Made by a program: the position numbers and the translations under genes
Shown here: in pieces, positions 49,101-58,009 of the stretch
How the letters are laid out: each line of letters opens with the position of its first letter
How positions within the stretch are numbered: position 1 is the stretch's first letter
Notes under the pieces: generated by a model
Told to the model about the DNA's origin: nothing
The model's database searches: none
Seen by the model: the letters and a program-made list of their open reading frames with translations, nothing else
Assembly (NCBI GenBank): GCA_019448385.1
Contig: JAGTXO010000012.1
Coordinates: 62,001 to 126,000, forward strand
Length of the DNA stretch: 64,000 nt
DNA from: Diacronema lutheri
Lineage: Eukaryota; Haptophyta; Pavlovophyceae; Pavlovales; Pavlovaceae
Direction: 5' to 3'

Positions 49101-50741
49101 GCTGCGACGGCGCGTCTGCGCGACTGGAAGGCCGCAGCGGCGGTCGAGCGCGACTCGCTCGAGGCGGATGCGCGCGCCGCGCGTGCCGCCGCCGCTGCCG
49201 CCGCCGCCGCCTCGCGCGGCGCGCCCGACGCGCCCGACGCGCGGCTGGTGCACGCGCTCGCGGTCGCCGCTGCGCAGTCGGCCCGCCGCGCGTACGCTGA
49301 GCGGCGGGCGCGAGAGCGGGGCGAAGCGCGTGCGCGCGAGGCGGCGGCGGCAACCAACGCACTCGCCGACGGTATCGCGCGCGCGCGCGAGCGGGCGGTC
49401 GCCGACGCGCGCGCGACTGCCGACGCGCTCGTTGCCCTCGGCGCGCGAGAGCGCGCTGCGAGCCGTGTTGTCGCGCCGCTCGATCGCGCGCGCGCGCTGC
49501 TCGCGGATGAGGCGTTGCGCGCGGCGCGCGTCCGCGAGCGCGCCGCGCGCGCCGACGCGGTCGAGCTGCGCGACGCGGCGCAGCGTGCGATGGCCATGCT
49601 CTTCCATGCATGGTGCGCACGCTTTCCCCCCCCCCCCCCCCCCCTCTCCCCCCCTCTCCCCCTCCTTCAATTCCATCGCCTCGCGTCCGCCGACGTGCCG
49701 CTCCTCCGGCGTTGCCGCGCGTGCGCTCGCCCGCTGGCCCGACCCACCGGACCCACCCCACCGGACCCCACCCCCCACCCCACCGGATCGACCCGCGCGC
49801 AGGCTCTTGCTCGCCGCCGTGTGCGAGGGCGCGCGCGCCGAGCACACGCTTCACCGGCAGTGCCACGAGCAGCTCCGGCAGCTCACGCGCGGCGCTGCGG
49901 CGCGCGCCGCGCCCGAGCTGCTTGGCGGCGCGCTGCCGGCCGCCACCGGTGCGCGCGCGCGCGCGCTGCTCCGGCGCGAGGTGGCGCTCGACGAGGCGGA
50001 GGCGCTGCACGACCAGCTGTGCACGGCGCTGCGCGCGAGCGCGCTCAGCTCGTCGTCCGCGCAGCTCTTGCTCGCACAGGTGCAGCGCGACGTGGCCTCG
50101 CCGCGAGCGCCGCGCACGAGCAGGCGTGCGCGCATGCGCGCGGCCGACGTGCGCGCCGCCGATGCGCACGCCGTCGGCGCGCATGCTGAGGGGCCGTTCG
50201 CCGGCGCGCAGGGCGCGGACGGCGGCGGGTGCGGGGGCGAGTCGGTGTCGAGCCAGACGCGCGGCCGCTGGTCGGACGGGAAAGATCGCGTGCGCACGGC
50301 GAATGTGCGCCCAACGGCCGGCGCGCAACCCGACCAAGCTCCTGCCTCAGCCGTCAGGTGCGCGCGCGCCGCTTGCGCGGCGAGTCGCGCGCCGGCGCGC
50401 GCGCGTGCGCGCCGCCCACGCTTCCGCGCGAGCGTGCGCCGCGGTGCGCCGCGCCGCACCGTCGCGTCCCGCGCAGGCGTGTGCTCGATAAGTTGGCGGA
50501 TGGGCCGGTGATTGGCAAGACAGGGCTCCGTCTCGACATTCGCGACGGCTACGCGAGGTACCGGCTCTCAAACGCGGCGAACTCGGAGACGATCGAGAGG
50601 CTGACCGCCGCCAAGCTTTCCATGTCGTCGGGCGCGTTGAAGCGCGCGGGTACGCAGCTTGAGGAGGCCCTCGGCTCAGACGCGGAGCTGCGCTCTCAGC
50701 TCGCTCGGCTCGTCGAGGCGAAGGGGGCGCCAGACGGGTGA
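45540..50741 (+). CDS. Unconventional myosin heavy chain
   Basis: Actin motor of about 1630 residues from exons 45540-49612, 49803-50357 and 50477-50741. Motor domain: P-loop GESGAGKT (about 174-181), switch I NPNSSRFGK, switch II DIFGFEFFETNSFEQLCINY, relay/actin-binding HYVRCISPNGRK. Loop 1 carries a (Gly-Ala)n run from a hexanucleotide repeat (46124-46171). About 880-995 are Arg/Ala-rich IQ-like motifs, then a long Ala/Glu/Arg coiled coil to about 1360. Splicing gives FHAWLLLAAVCEG and SAVRRVLDKLADG. No FERM, MyTH4, DIL or other known tail domain is seen. Class is not assigned. Confidence 0.9.
49613..49802 (+). other. Myosin intron with C19 tract and CCGGACCCAC repeats
   Basis: Donor GTGCGC and acceptor GCGCAG. 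It contains 19 consecutive C (49626-49644), more C-rich tract with CTCTCCCC, and degenerate CCGGACCCCAC repeats near the acceptor. Confidence 0.8.
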
Positions 50742-50816
50742 GTTCCCCCTCTCATGAGCACCGCCATCGTATTCTCACGCGCTGCCGTATGAAGTCTCGC
50801 TAGCTGGCGAGTGGGC

Positions 50817-53714
50817 ATGAGGGCGCTCAGGGGCGCGCTTGACGCGTCAGCCATAGGGTTGGCCACATGCGCCGGGAGCGTCGTCGCGGGTGCCAGTGGC
50901 CATGCGCCGCGCGCTGAGTCGGAGCTCGAGGGCGAGCCGCACGCCGAGAGCGGACTCAGCGCATGCGCGCCTGAGCTGGCGTCGGCGTCGGAGTGCGCGG
51001 CGAGCGCGGGCGAGCGCTCGCCCGAGGCGCGTGCGAGCGACGAGGTGGCGGTGGCGCGCGCCGCCGTGCCCGCGCGAGCAGCGCTGCAGCCCGGCAATTC
51101 GGTGCCAATCAAGCCGCCCGTGACGGGCAGCGACTGGGGCACTTCCACCGCCGGCCTGCGCCACTGCGCCGCCGCGCGGCCCTCGCAACCCGTCTCGTGC
51201 GGCGCGTCCGACTTTGAGCTCGCGTGGTCGCTCATGCCGACCTCAAACAAGCGGGCCGCGGCGGAGCGCGCCAACGCGGCCGTGCGCTCAGCCGCCGCAT
51301 GGGAGGGCTCGCGCGGCCTGGGCGGCGCGAGCGCCGAGCGCGCGCCCAAGCGGCCGCGCGTTCCGAGGGCCGCGCGGCCGCGGACGGCCGGCGTGGGCGC
51401 CGCGGGCGCGCCCGCCGAGCTGGCGCCCGCGGGCGCGCCCGCCGCCGATGGGACGGCGACGGGCTCGGGCGAGCCCGTGGGCCCCGCCCCGGCGCGCGAC
51501 ACGCGCCGCCGGCGCGCGCGCAGGACGGGCCGCAAGCGCGTGCGGCGTGCTCCGAGCGGCGAGTCTGCAGCCGCGCGCGCCGGCGACGAGGCGCCAAGCC
51601 AGGGCGCGGCGGGCTCGTGCGCGGAGCGCGACGCCGCGCTGCCGGAGGGTGGGGCGCCGCTACCGCCGCGTGCGCCCGCCGCGGGCCCGCACGCTGCCGC
51701 CGCCACCGCCGCCACCGCCGGCGTGCGCGGCCGGCGTGCGCGGCCGGTCGGGGTCGCGTGCGAATCGGCCAACGTGCTTCTCGCGCTCGGGCACGACCCT
51801 TACTTCCGGTGCGAGGTGGCGCCGCTGCCGGACGGTGACGGGCTCGTCGTGCAGTGGGCGTACCCGGGCGGCGCTGCGGGCGATAGCAACGCGTGGATCG
51901 GGTTGCACGCCGCCGTCAACGTTGACTGGGCGGCGAGCGGTCCGCGCCCGCCGTACGAGCGGTACAAGCAAATTTCCGAGAATAAGCCGACGGGCGAGAA
52001 GCGCTTCGCCGCAAAGGAGCTCGCGCGCCTCGCCGACGGGCTTTACTTTGCGTCGCTCCACGCCGGCGACTTTGCGACGGCCAACGCGGCTGCTGGCTAT
52101 GCCGTCTCGCAACGCGTGCGTGTCGAGGCCGGGCGCGTCATCGGTACCGTCGGCATTGCGCACGCCGCGCTCGTGCCCGGCTTCAAGCAAGCGGCCGGCG
52201 GAGGCCGCGCGGGCGCGCGCACGGCTGCGTCGAGCGGTGGGGCGAGCGCGATGCCCTCCGAGGAGCTCATTACACTCGGGGCCGGTGCAGGCGCGGGTGC
52301 GGGCATGCGCGTGAGCCTTCTGTACGCACGGGCGGGCGCGGAGGCGGCCGACGCGGGCGCGGGCGCCGGCGTGGGCGCGGACTCGGACACGGACGCGGAC
52401 GCGGACGAGGACGAGGCGGCCGACGCGCTGGGAGCGGCGGGTGGCGGACGCGGCGGCGGCGTCGGGCGCGCGACACAGCACATGCACGCGATTCCCGTCG
52501 TTCACGTCGAGCTGCCCGCGCATTTTGAGAGCGCGAGCGTGCGCAAGGTGTACAAGACGATCGACGCGCTCTCGTTTCTCGATTGGGGCCTCTGCTCAGA
52601 TGATGCAGTCGCCGGGTGCAGGCGCAAGGCCGCGAGCAGGGCGAGGGCACGCTTTGAGGGGGGCGAGCGCGTGCTCGGCGGCGAGCACGATGCCGCCAAC
52701 GCGCAGCGCGAGGTGTGCGCGCGCGTGCCGTATCGCGCGCGCGTGACGTGCCGCCCGCGACGCCCACCTTTTGCGCCTCGCGCGCGCCTGCGCCGTGCGC
52801 AGGGCACGGTACGCGTCGAGGCCTTGACAACGCGCACGTCTGAACATTATGGCGAGGCGACGCAGGCGACTGTTGAGCGGATGCTACGCATCCTGACGCA
52901 CCTCAACCAGTGCGCGCACACCCAGCCGCAGCGTGCACTGCGTCGGCTCGGCAGCGCGCAGCGTGGCCGCGCGGCGCGTGACGCCCATCGCTTGCGGCCC
53001 GATGCGCGCGAGCGCTGCCCTGTCGCGGCGACGTGTCACCGCGTCTCACCACCGCCGCTCGCCGTGCGCAGGATCGTGCCGTCGATGGTAGGGTGGGGCC
53101 AGATGTGGAACCTGACGTCCGATTCAACCTTCCTCGATATCGGCAGTGGCTATGGCAAAGTCGTCCTGCACGCCAAGCTCAAGGCGCGTTGCAGGCGCGC
53201 TGTCGGCATCGAGTGCGTAACCGCTCGTCACCTTATTGCCGCGCAGGCCCTCGACCAGCTCGACGAGCAGCTGACGGACGAGGAGCGGGTGAGGGGCGGC
53301 GCCCGCGCCGTCTCCAAGCTGTCGCTGCCATGCGCGCGCAACTCATGCGCGGATGCGCGTCGGCCGCGTATGCCACGCCACGCCACCGCCACGCGCTGCT
53401 TGCCGCCGCGCCAGGCGGCCGACGCGCTCTCGGGCGTCGAGCTCGTCGACGGCGATGCGACGCTCGCCGCGTCGCACGACTTCTCGCACGTGTACGTCTT
53501 TGACCGCGTCTTCTCGGCAGTGACGCTGCGCGCTCTCGCAGCGGTGCTTGCACGCTCGCGCTGGCTCGTGCTCGTCAGCTCGAAGCCACCAAAGGTGTGG
53601 CGCACGTGCGGCCTGCGTAAGGCGGCGCCCGTCGCTCGCCTCCGCTTTGTGACGACGGGCAGGGAGCGGTGCACGTGCTTCGTCTACGTGAACCAGAATT
53701 ACGCGCCATCGTAG
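50817..53714 (+). CDS. DOT1-like SAM-dependent methyltransferase
   Basis: Large multi-domain protein. Exon 1 begins at 50817 with a long low-complexity, basic N-terminus (RRRRARRTGRKRVRR). Next comes a beta-rich domain (about 51760-52140; WAYPGGAAGDSNAWIGLH, KELARLADGLYFASLHAGDF) that resembles an Ig/C2-like SKICH fold, then an acidic linker. The catalytic part has the SAM loop FLDIGSGYGKVVLHAK and VGIECVTARHLIAAQAL, then ELVDGDATL and DFSHVYVFDRVFS, the order seen in DOT1 histone H3K79 methyltransferases. Confident introns: 52910-53071 and 53289-53414. The first intron is less clear; 52608-52802 is the best in-frame option. Histone specificity is inference. Confidence 0.78.
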   Translation: MRALRGALDASAIGLATCAGSVVAGASGHAPRAESELEGEPHAESGLSACAPELASASECAASAGERSPEARASDEVAVARAAVPARAALQPGNSVPIKPPVTGSDWGTSTAGLRHCAAARPSQPVSCGASDFELAWSLMPTSNKRAAAERANAAVRSAAAWEGSRGLGGASAERAPKRPRVPRAARPRTAGVGAAGAPAELAPAGAPAADGTATGSGEPVGPAPARDTRRRRARRTGRKRVRRAPSGESAAARAGDEAPSQGAAGSCAERDAALPEGGAPLPPRAPAAGPHAAAATAATAGVRGRRARPVGVACESANVLLALGHDPYFRCEVAPLPDGDGLVVQWAYPGGAAGDSNAWIGLHAAVNVDWAASGPRPPYERYKQISENKPTGEKRFAAKELARLADGLYFASLHAGDFATANAAAGYAVSQRVRVEAGRVIGTVGIAHAALVPGFKQAAGGGRAGARTAASSGGASAMPSEELITLGAGAGAGAGMRVSLLYARAGAEAADAGAGAGVGADSDTDADADEDEAADALGAAGGGRGGGVGRATQHMHAIPVVHVELPAHFESASVRKVYKTIDALSFLDWGLCSDDAVAGCRRKAASRARARFEGGERVLGGEHDAANAQREVCARVPYRARVTCRPRRPPFAPRARLRRAQGTVRVEALTTRTSEHYGEATQATVERMLRILTHLNQCAHTQPQRALRRLGSAQRGRAARDAHRLRPDARERCPVAATCHRVSPPPLAVRRIVPSMVGWGQMWNLTSDSTFLDIGSGYGKVVLHAKLKARCRRAVGIECVTARHLIAAQALDQLDEQLTDEERVRGGARAVSKLSLPCARNSCADARRPRMPRHATATRCLPPRQAADALSGVELVDGDATLAASHDFSHVYVFDRVFSAVTLRALAAVLARSRWLVLVSSKPPKVWRTCGLRKAAPVARLRFVTTGRERCTCFVYVNQNYAPS

Positions 53715-53749
53715 CTCCCGCGCGTTCAGACCGGGGGGGGGGGAGCTAC
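53711..53749. terminator. Hairpin with G11 run overlapping the methyltransferase stop codon
   Basis: GTAGCTCCC (53711-53719, including the TAG stop) pairs with GGGAGCTAC (53741-53749). The loop contains an 11-base G run (53733-53743) overlapping the stem. A 3'-end role is inference. Confidence 0.4.
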
Positions 53750-53943
53750 GACGCGCTGGAGCACAAGAGGTCTCACCCGCAGTACGCCTGAAACGTCTAG
53801 AAGATCGCACCGACCTCGCGCACGCCTACGCGCGAGCGGCAAGAAGGCGTGCGGTCGCAGAGGGAGCGCCGATGACTGAACTCCGTCAGAGCCGCACCCA
53901 GTCGGCTCAGATCAGAGTCTTCAATTTTGTTTTGTATTTCGTG

Positions 53944-54855
53944 ATGCGGGCGCTCCTTCTCCTCGCGTGTGCCGTCGGCGGTCGCCCGGCGAGCCGTACG
54001 TTTGCGCCGCGCCACATCGCGTCCTCCGCGCGCACGCCGCCCCCGACCGCGCCGCCTACCTTCGACGACTGGGCGGCGAAGGGCGTGCCACCGCCGGCCG
54101 CCGGCGACCTGGTCGATCGCATCTGCCGAGCCGTCAATTTTGCGTGCCGCCAGACGGTGGTCGGGTCGGTGCGCCGAGCGGTGGCGCTGCGGCGCGCGCC
54201 GGAGCAGCCCGGAGAGCGCGGATTTGCGGGCTTCCTGGCCAAGGCCACGTCGCCGCCCGAGCTCCCGCCCGTCTCGCGGCCAACTTGGCTCGTCATCGCC
54301 GCCTCCGTGCCCACCCTCCTCGGGTGGTACGGGTTTTACAAGTTCTCCACGGAGGAGGAGCTCTTCTGGGAGGAGCTGCGCACGACCGGCCGCGCAACAG
54401 GCTGCGGCGGCTACGGCACCCTCCTCCCGTTCGTGTACGCTGTTCTGCTGGGCGGCGCGGGGCAGCTCGCGGGCGTGCACGGCTCTGAGACGCTCGTTGA
54501 GGCTGGCAGCGCGTGGATCCTGGCAGGCCAGGTGAATCTATATCGCCGCGTGAACGAGCTCTGTGCCGAGCGCGGCGAACAGCCGCCGCTTTACGCGTGG
54601 TGGGCGCTCCTTCCGCCGCCGATCGACCTAATCGTCGGTCTGCGCCAGCTGCACTTCCTCGCGAAGCGCAACGCGGCTGCGCGCGGTGAGGATTGGGAGG
54701 GGGATGCAGTTGCGGAACGCCTGTTCCCGTTCATCTCGGCGCCGCGCTTCACCCTGCGCGAGTTTGCACGCCGGCCGTCCATCTGGTTCTGGTTCACGGA
54801 CGGCGTGCCCGACATTGACTGGGCGTGGCTCCAAGAGGTGGCCCCTGAGCCGTGA
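53944..54855 (+). CDS. Hypothetical membrane protein with N-terminal leader
   Basis: 303 residues from MRALLLLACAVGG, which looks like a signal peptide followed by a Ser/Arg-rich stretch with Phe (SRTFAPRHIASS), so plastid import is possible. An upstream Met (53872) exists. Membrane segments: WLVIAASVPTLLGWYGFYKF, LLPFVYAVLLGGAGQLAGV and PLYAWWALLPPPIDLIVGL. The rest is soluble (VAERLFPFISAPRFTLREFA). Family not recognised. Confidence 0.65.
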   Translation: MRALLLLACAVGGRPASRTFAPRHIASSARTPPPTAPPTFDDWAAKGVPPPAAGDLVDRICRAVNFACRQTVVGSVRRAVALRRAPEQPGERGFAGFLAKATSPPELPPVSRPTWLVIAASVPTLLGWYGFYKFSTEEELFWEELRTTGRATGCGGYGTLLPFVYAVLLGGAGQLAGVHGSETLVEAGSAWILAGQVNLYRRVNELCAERGEQPPLYAWWALLPPPIDLIVGLRQLHFLAKRNAAARGEDWEGDAVAERLFPFISAPRFTLREFARRPSIWFWFTDGVPDIDWAWLQEVAPEP

Positions 54856-54872
54856 GAAATGAGCACCGAAAC

Positions 54873-56810
54873 TCAGAGCGGGCGCACGACCGGCACGAGG
54901 GGCCGTGCGTCTCGCGGCTGCTGCTTGCGCTCCACGCGGTGCCGCACGGGCCCCTGCACGTAGGTCGGGTATTGGCGCCTTGCTTCGAGCGTCGCCGTGT
55001 AGCGCGTGGCGCGCACCGCGCGCTGCTCGATGAGCAGCTGCTGCTCAGCCTCGTGCGAGGCGTTTCCGTCGTCCAACGAGCCGCCGATCGACGAGCTGAC
55101 CGACGCCTGCCGCACAAACTCTGACGAGACGGGCCCGCGGCTCGCACGCACGTACAGTTTGTCGGCCTCGTCGCGCTCGCCCATCTCGTCGAGCACGCTC
55201 GCGAGCTGCAGCACGCTCGCGAGCGTGTCTGCGTGTGACGCGCCGAGCAGCAGCTCGCGGCCGATGAGCGCGAGGCGCACCTTGCGCTCGGCGACGTGCA
55301 GCCTGCCGCGCCTCTGCTGCAGCGCGCCCTGCCCGTGGTAGACGGCGAGGAGCGCGGTGGACGGCCTCGTGCTATCGCGCCCTCCACGTGGGAGACGGCG
55401 GCTCGCGCGAGCGCCGTGCGCGTACCCCAGCTCGGCGTGCGTGTACAGCGCGTCCGCCTCGTCGTGCTGGCCGCGCAGCGCGCAGACGTGCGCGAGCTGC
55501 AACGCCGCATGCAGTGTCCGCTCGTCCGACCAGCCATCGTGCTGCTCGTGCACCTCGAGCGCGCGCCGGTACATGTGCGCGGCGGGCTCGAGCTTGTTCG
55601 CGCTCGCGAGCAGTTGGCCGAGCTCGACAAGCGCGCGGAGCGTCTCCTCGTGCCGCTCACCGTGCACCTCCTCGGCCGTGTGCACCATCATGCGCAAGAC
55701 GAGCTCCTCGCCCTCCGCGTCGCCGCGCGCGCGCTGCAGCCGCGCAAGCGATCGCATGTGCGCGAGGTCGCCGCGCCGCCGCTGGAGCGCGCTCATCGCG
55801 GTTGCAGCGAGCCACGCGCGCAGCGCAAGCATTGCGCGCTCCTCGATCTCGCGCACTGCCGCGTGCGGCGCGATCGCATCGATGAGCGCCGCCTGGCTTT
55901 CCTCGCTGCCCGCTTGGGCCTCGGCGACCGCACCGCGCACATCCACGAGCGCCTTGTGCAGCGCGTCGAGACCAGTGGTGACGGCGAGCTCAAAGGTATC
56001 GCGCTGCGCGTGCGGCACGCGCACATGCAGCTCGCTCGCGCCGAGCGTCGCGGCGCACAGCTCGAAGAGACACCACAGGTCGCGCAGCACCGCAGGGCGC
56101 GACCACGGCGAGAGCACGAGCACGAAAAAGGCGCATGCGCGCACGCGCGGCGCGACGTCGCGCGCGCGCGCGCCGTAATTGGCGAGCTGCCCGTGCCACG
56201 GCGAGATCGTCAGCACGTCGATCGCGTACACGGCGCGCACGGCGTTGAAGCTCGCGCCCGAGAGCGCGTCCACGAGGTGCTCAAAGAGGTCAGCGCGCGC
56301 GTGGCACACGTGCACGGTCGCGTCGGCGACCTCGTCGTGCGGGAGGATCTCGTAGTATGCGCACCTGCGTGCGGCGGTCTCGACGAGCACTATCTCATGC
56401 AACACGTCCTCCGTCGTCAGCGGCTCGCCCGCCGCGCGCGCGCTTGGCGGCCGCAGCCATTCACGCGGCGGTCCGGCCGTGGCGCGCAGCTGCTCGGCGC
56501 GCTCGCGCAGCCGAAGGAGCGCGGGCAGGCGCACGCCGGGGAACGCGCGCACGCCACAGCAGCGCGAGAGGCGCAGGCAGCTGAGGCGGTGCGTGGCGTC
56601 AGCCCGGAGCGCCTGTGGGAGCGAGCTCGCGCGCAGCGCTGGGAGCGTCGGAAGACGAGCGATCGGGATCACGCTCGGCTGCGCGACGGACGGCGCATCG
56701 ACGTGCGAAGCGGTGGGCGCGAAAACCTCGTGCCACGCGGCGCTACCTTGCCCCTCCCGCCTCTCGGTGTGCCATCCCGCTCGCCTCCTCGATGAGCAGG
56801 CGCCTCCCAT
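54873..56810 (-). CDS. TIR-like domain protein with TPR repeats and acylation motif
   Basis: 645 residues. N-terminus MGGACSS fits N-myristoylation (Gly2, Ser6) with a palmitoylatable Cys, suggesting membrane attachment. A TIR-like domain follows (about 125-310): EDVLHEIVLVETAARRCAYY, VHVCHARADLFEHLVDAL, AVYAIDVLTISPW and CAFFVLVLSPW, then LRDLWCLFELCAA with the Trp-Cys-x-x-Glu stretch. The C-terminal half is a kinesin-light-chain-like TPR array (HEETLRALVELGQLLASANK, DERTLHAALQLAHVCALRGQ, HADTLASVLQLASVLDEMGE). A short low-complexity segment near 55390 might be an unspliced intron. The TIR-like part resembles the C-terminus of the gene at 29308-32038. Confidence 0.8.
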   Translation of the reverse strand: MGGACSSRRRAGWHTERREGQGSAAWHEVFAPTASHVDAPSVAQPSVIPIARLPTLPALRASSLPQALRADATHRLSCLRLSRCCGVRAFPGVRLPALLRLRERAEQLRATAGPPREWLRPPSARAAGEPLTTEDVLHEIVLVETAARRCAYYEILPHDEVADATVHVCHARADLFEHLVDALSGASFNAVRAVYAIDVLTISPWHGQLANYGARARDVAPRVRACAFFVLVLSPWSRPAVLRDLWCLFELCAATLGASELHVRVPHAQRDTFELAVTTGLDALHKALVDVRGAVAEAQAGSEESQAALIDAIAPHAAVREIEERAMLALRAWLAATAMSALQRRRGDLAHMRSLARLQRARGDAEGEELVLRMMVHTAEEVHGERHEETLRALVELGQLLASANKLEPAAHMYRRALEVHEQHDGWSDERTLHAALQLAHVCALRGQHDEADALYTHAELGYAHGARASRRLPRGGRDSTRPSTALLAVYHGQGALQQRRGRLHVAERKVRLALIGRELLLGASHADTLASVLQLASVLDEMGERDEADKLYVRASRGPVSSEFVRQASVSSSIGGSLDDGNASHEAEQQLLIEQRAVRATRYTATLEARRQYPTYVQGPVRHRVERKQQPRDARPLVPVVRPL

Positions 56811-57397
56811 CAGGGAGCGTGGCCTTTTTAAGACTTTAAGACGTGGGGCGTCGTCAGGGCAGTTGCATCACGAATACACGGGAAGTTGGTAGCTATGGGA
56901 GCGGCGAACGTTGGAAGCGATCATGATCATGTTCGTAATGAACATGATGAAAACTTTTTAAAAAAGCCGACCGCGTACCGACGATGCCGTGTTGCGGTGG
57001 CGATGTCCGTGTGGTCGCGGCGATGTCCGTGTGGTCGCGGCGATGTCCGTGTGGTCGCGGCGATGTCCGTGTGGTCGCGGCGATGTCCGTGTGGTCGCGG
57101 CGATCTCCGTGTGGTCGCGGCGATCTCCGTGTGGTCGCGGCGATCTCCGTGTGGTCGCGGCGATCTCCGTGTGGTCGCGGCGATCTCCGTGTGGTCGCGG
57201 CGATCTCCGTGTGGTCGCGGCGATCTCCGTGTGGTCGCGGCGATCTCCGTGTGGTCGCGGCGATCTCCGTGTGGTCGCGGCGATCTCCGTGTGGTCGCGG
57301 CGATCTCCGTGTGGTCGCGGCGATCTCCGTGTGGTCGCGCGCCATCATTGCGCCGAGGTGCGAGACGAGCAGCTGCTTCGATTGCGCTTCAAGTTGG
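56811..57397. other. Convergent-free spacer holding a minisatellite
   Basis: No real gene is seen between the TIR-TPR start and the LicD fusion stop, both on the - strand. It contains an AT-rich part (TTTTTAAGACTTTAAG near 56824; TGATCATGATCATGTTCG near 56920), a copied 21-bp piece of neighbouring coding sequence and the tandem repeat. Open frames here merely translate the repeat. Confidence 0.75.
57001..57340. repeat. 20-bp minisatellite, 17 perfect units
   Basis: Seventeen head-to-tail 20-bp units of CGATSTCCGTGTGGTCGCGG. The first five read CGATG and the last twelve CGATC; the last unit ends GCGC. A degenerate unit (CGATGCCGTGTTGCGGTGG, 56982-57000) precedes them. The block order shows two homogenised variants. 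Confidence 0.97.
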
Positions 57398-57978
57398 TCA
57401 GTGAGCCGCAGCTGCCGCCCTTCGCACGAACGGGTAGCCAAAGCGCTCATCGGGATCGGGCAACGCGCGTGAGTCAGGCTCGTCAATGGTCCACGCGCCG
57501 TCGGCGTCGCGCGCGCGGCTCATGCGCACGAAAAAGCCGACCGCGTACCGATTCGCGCCCGCGCTGCAGCCAGCCGCGCCGGCGCGCGCGTCCCCGGGCC
57601 CGTCCACCGGCTGAGCGTCGTGTGCTCCCTCCCACCCGCCCGCTGGAACGATGCGAAAGTCGAGTGACACGCGCGCCTCGTCGGCGCGGTTCTCGCCCGC
57701 GAAGTGCAGGCATCGCGCGCCGTGAAACACGCTGCACGCACCGTATCGACCATCCAGCGCGTGCCAGTCCTCCGCGCCCTCGTGCGACTCGGTGACGAGC
57801 GCGCCAGCACCCGTGCAGCCGTACAGTGGTAGCACGACGTTCACGTTGGCATGCGAGTGGCCGTACGCACAGTCTGCGTGTGGGCCGATGGAGAACTCGC
57901 CCGGGCAGATTACGCGAACGCATGGGAACGCCTGCACCCAGCACACCGCGGGGTGCGCAGACGCGCGCGCACATTCGC

Positions 57979-58009
<31 letters not shown>

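Noticed and set aside
57001-57340. CRISPR-like array
   Set aside because: There are no spacers; the units are directly head-to-tail in a eukaryotic context, so it is a minisatellite.
56989-57795. Protein with CGRGDVRVVAAMSVWSR repeats
   Set aside because: It is only a translation of the 20-bp repeat and is open in several frames on both strands.
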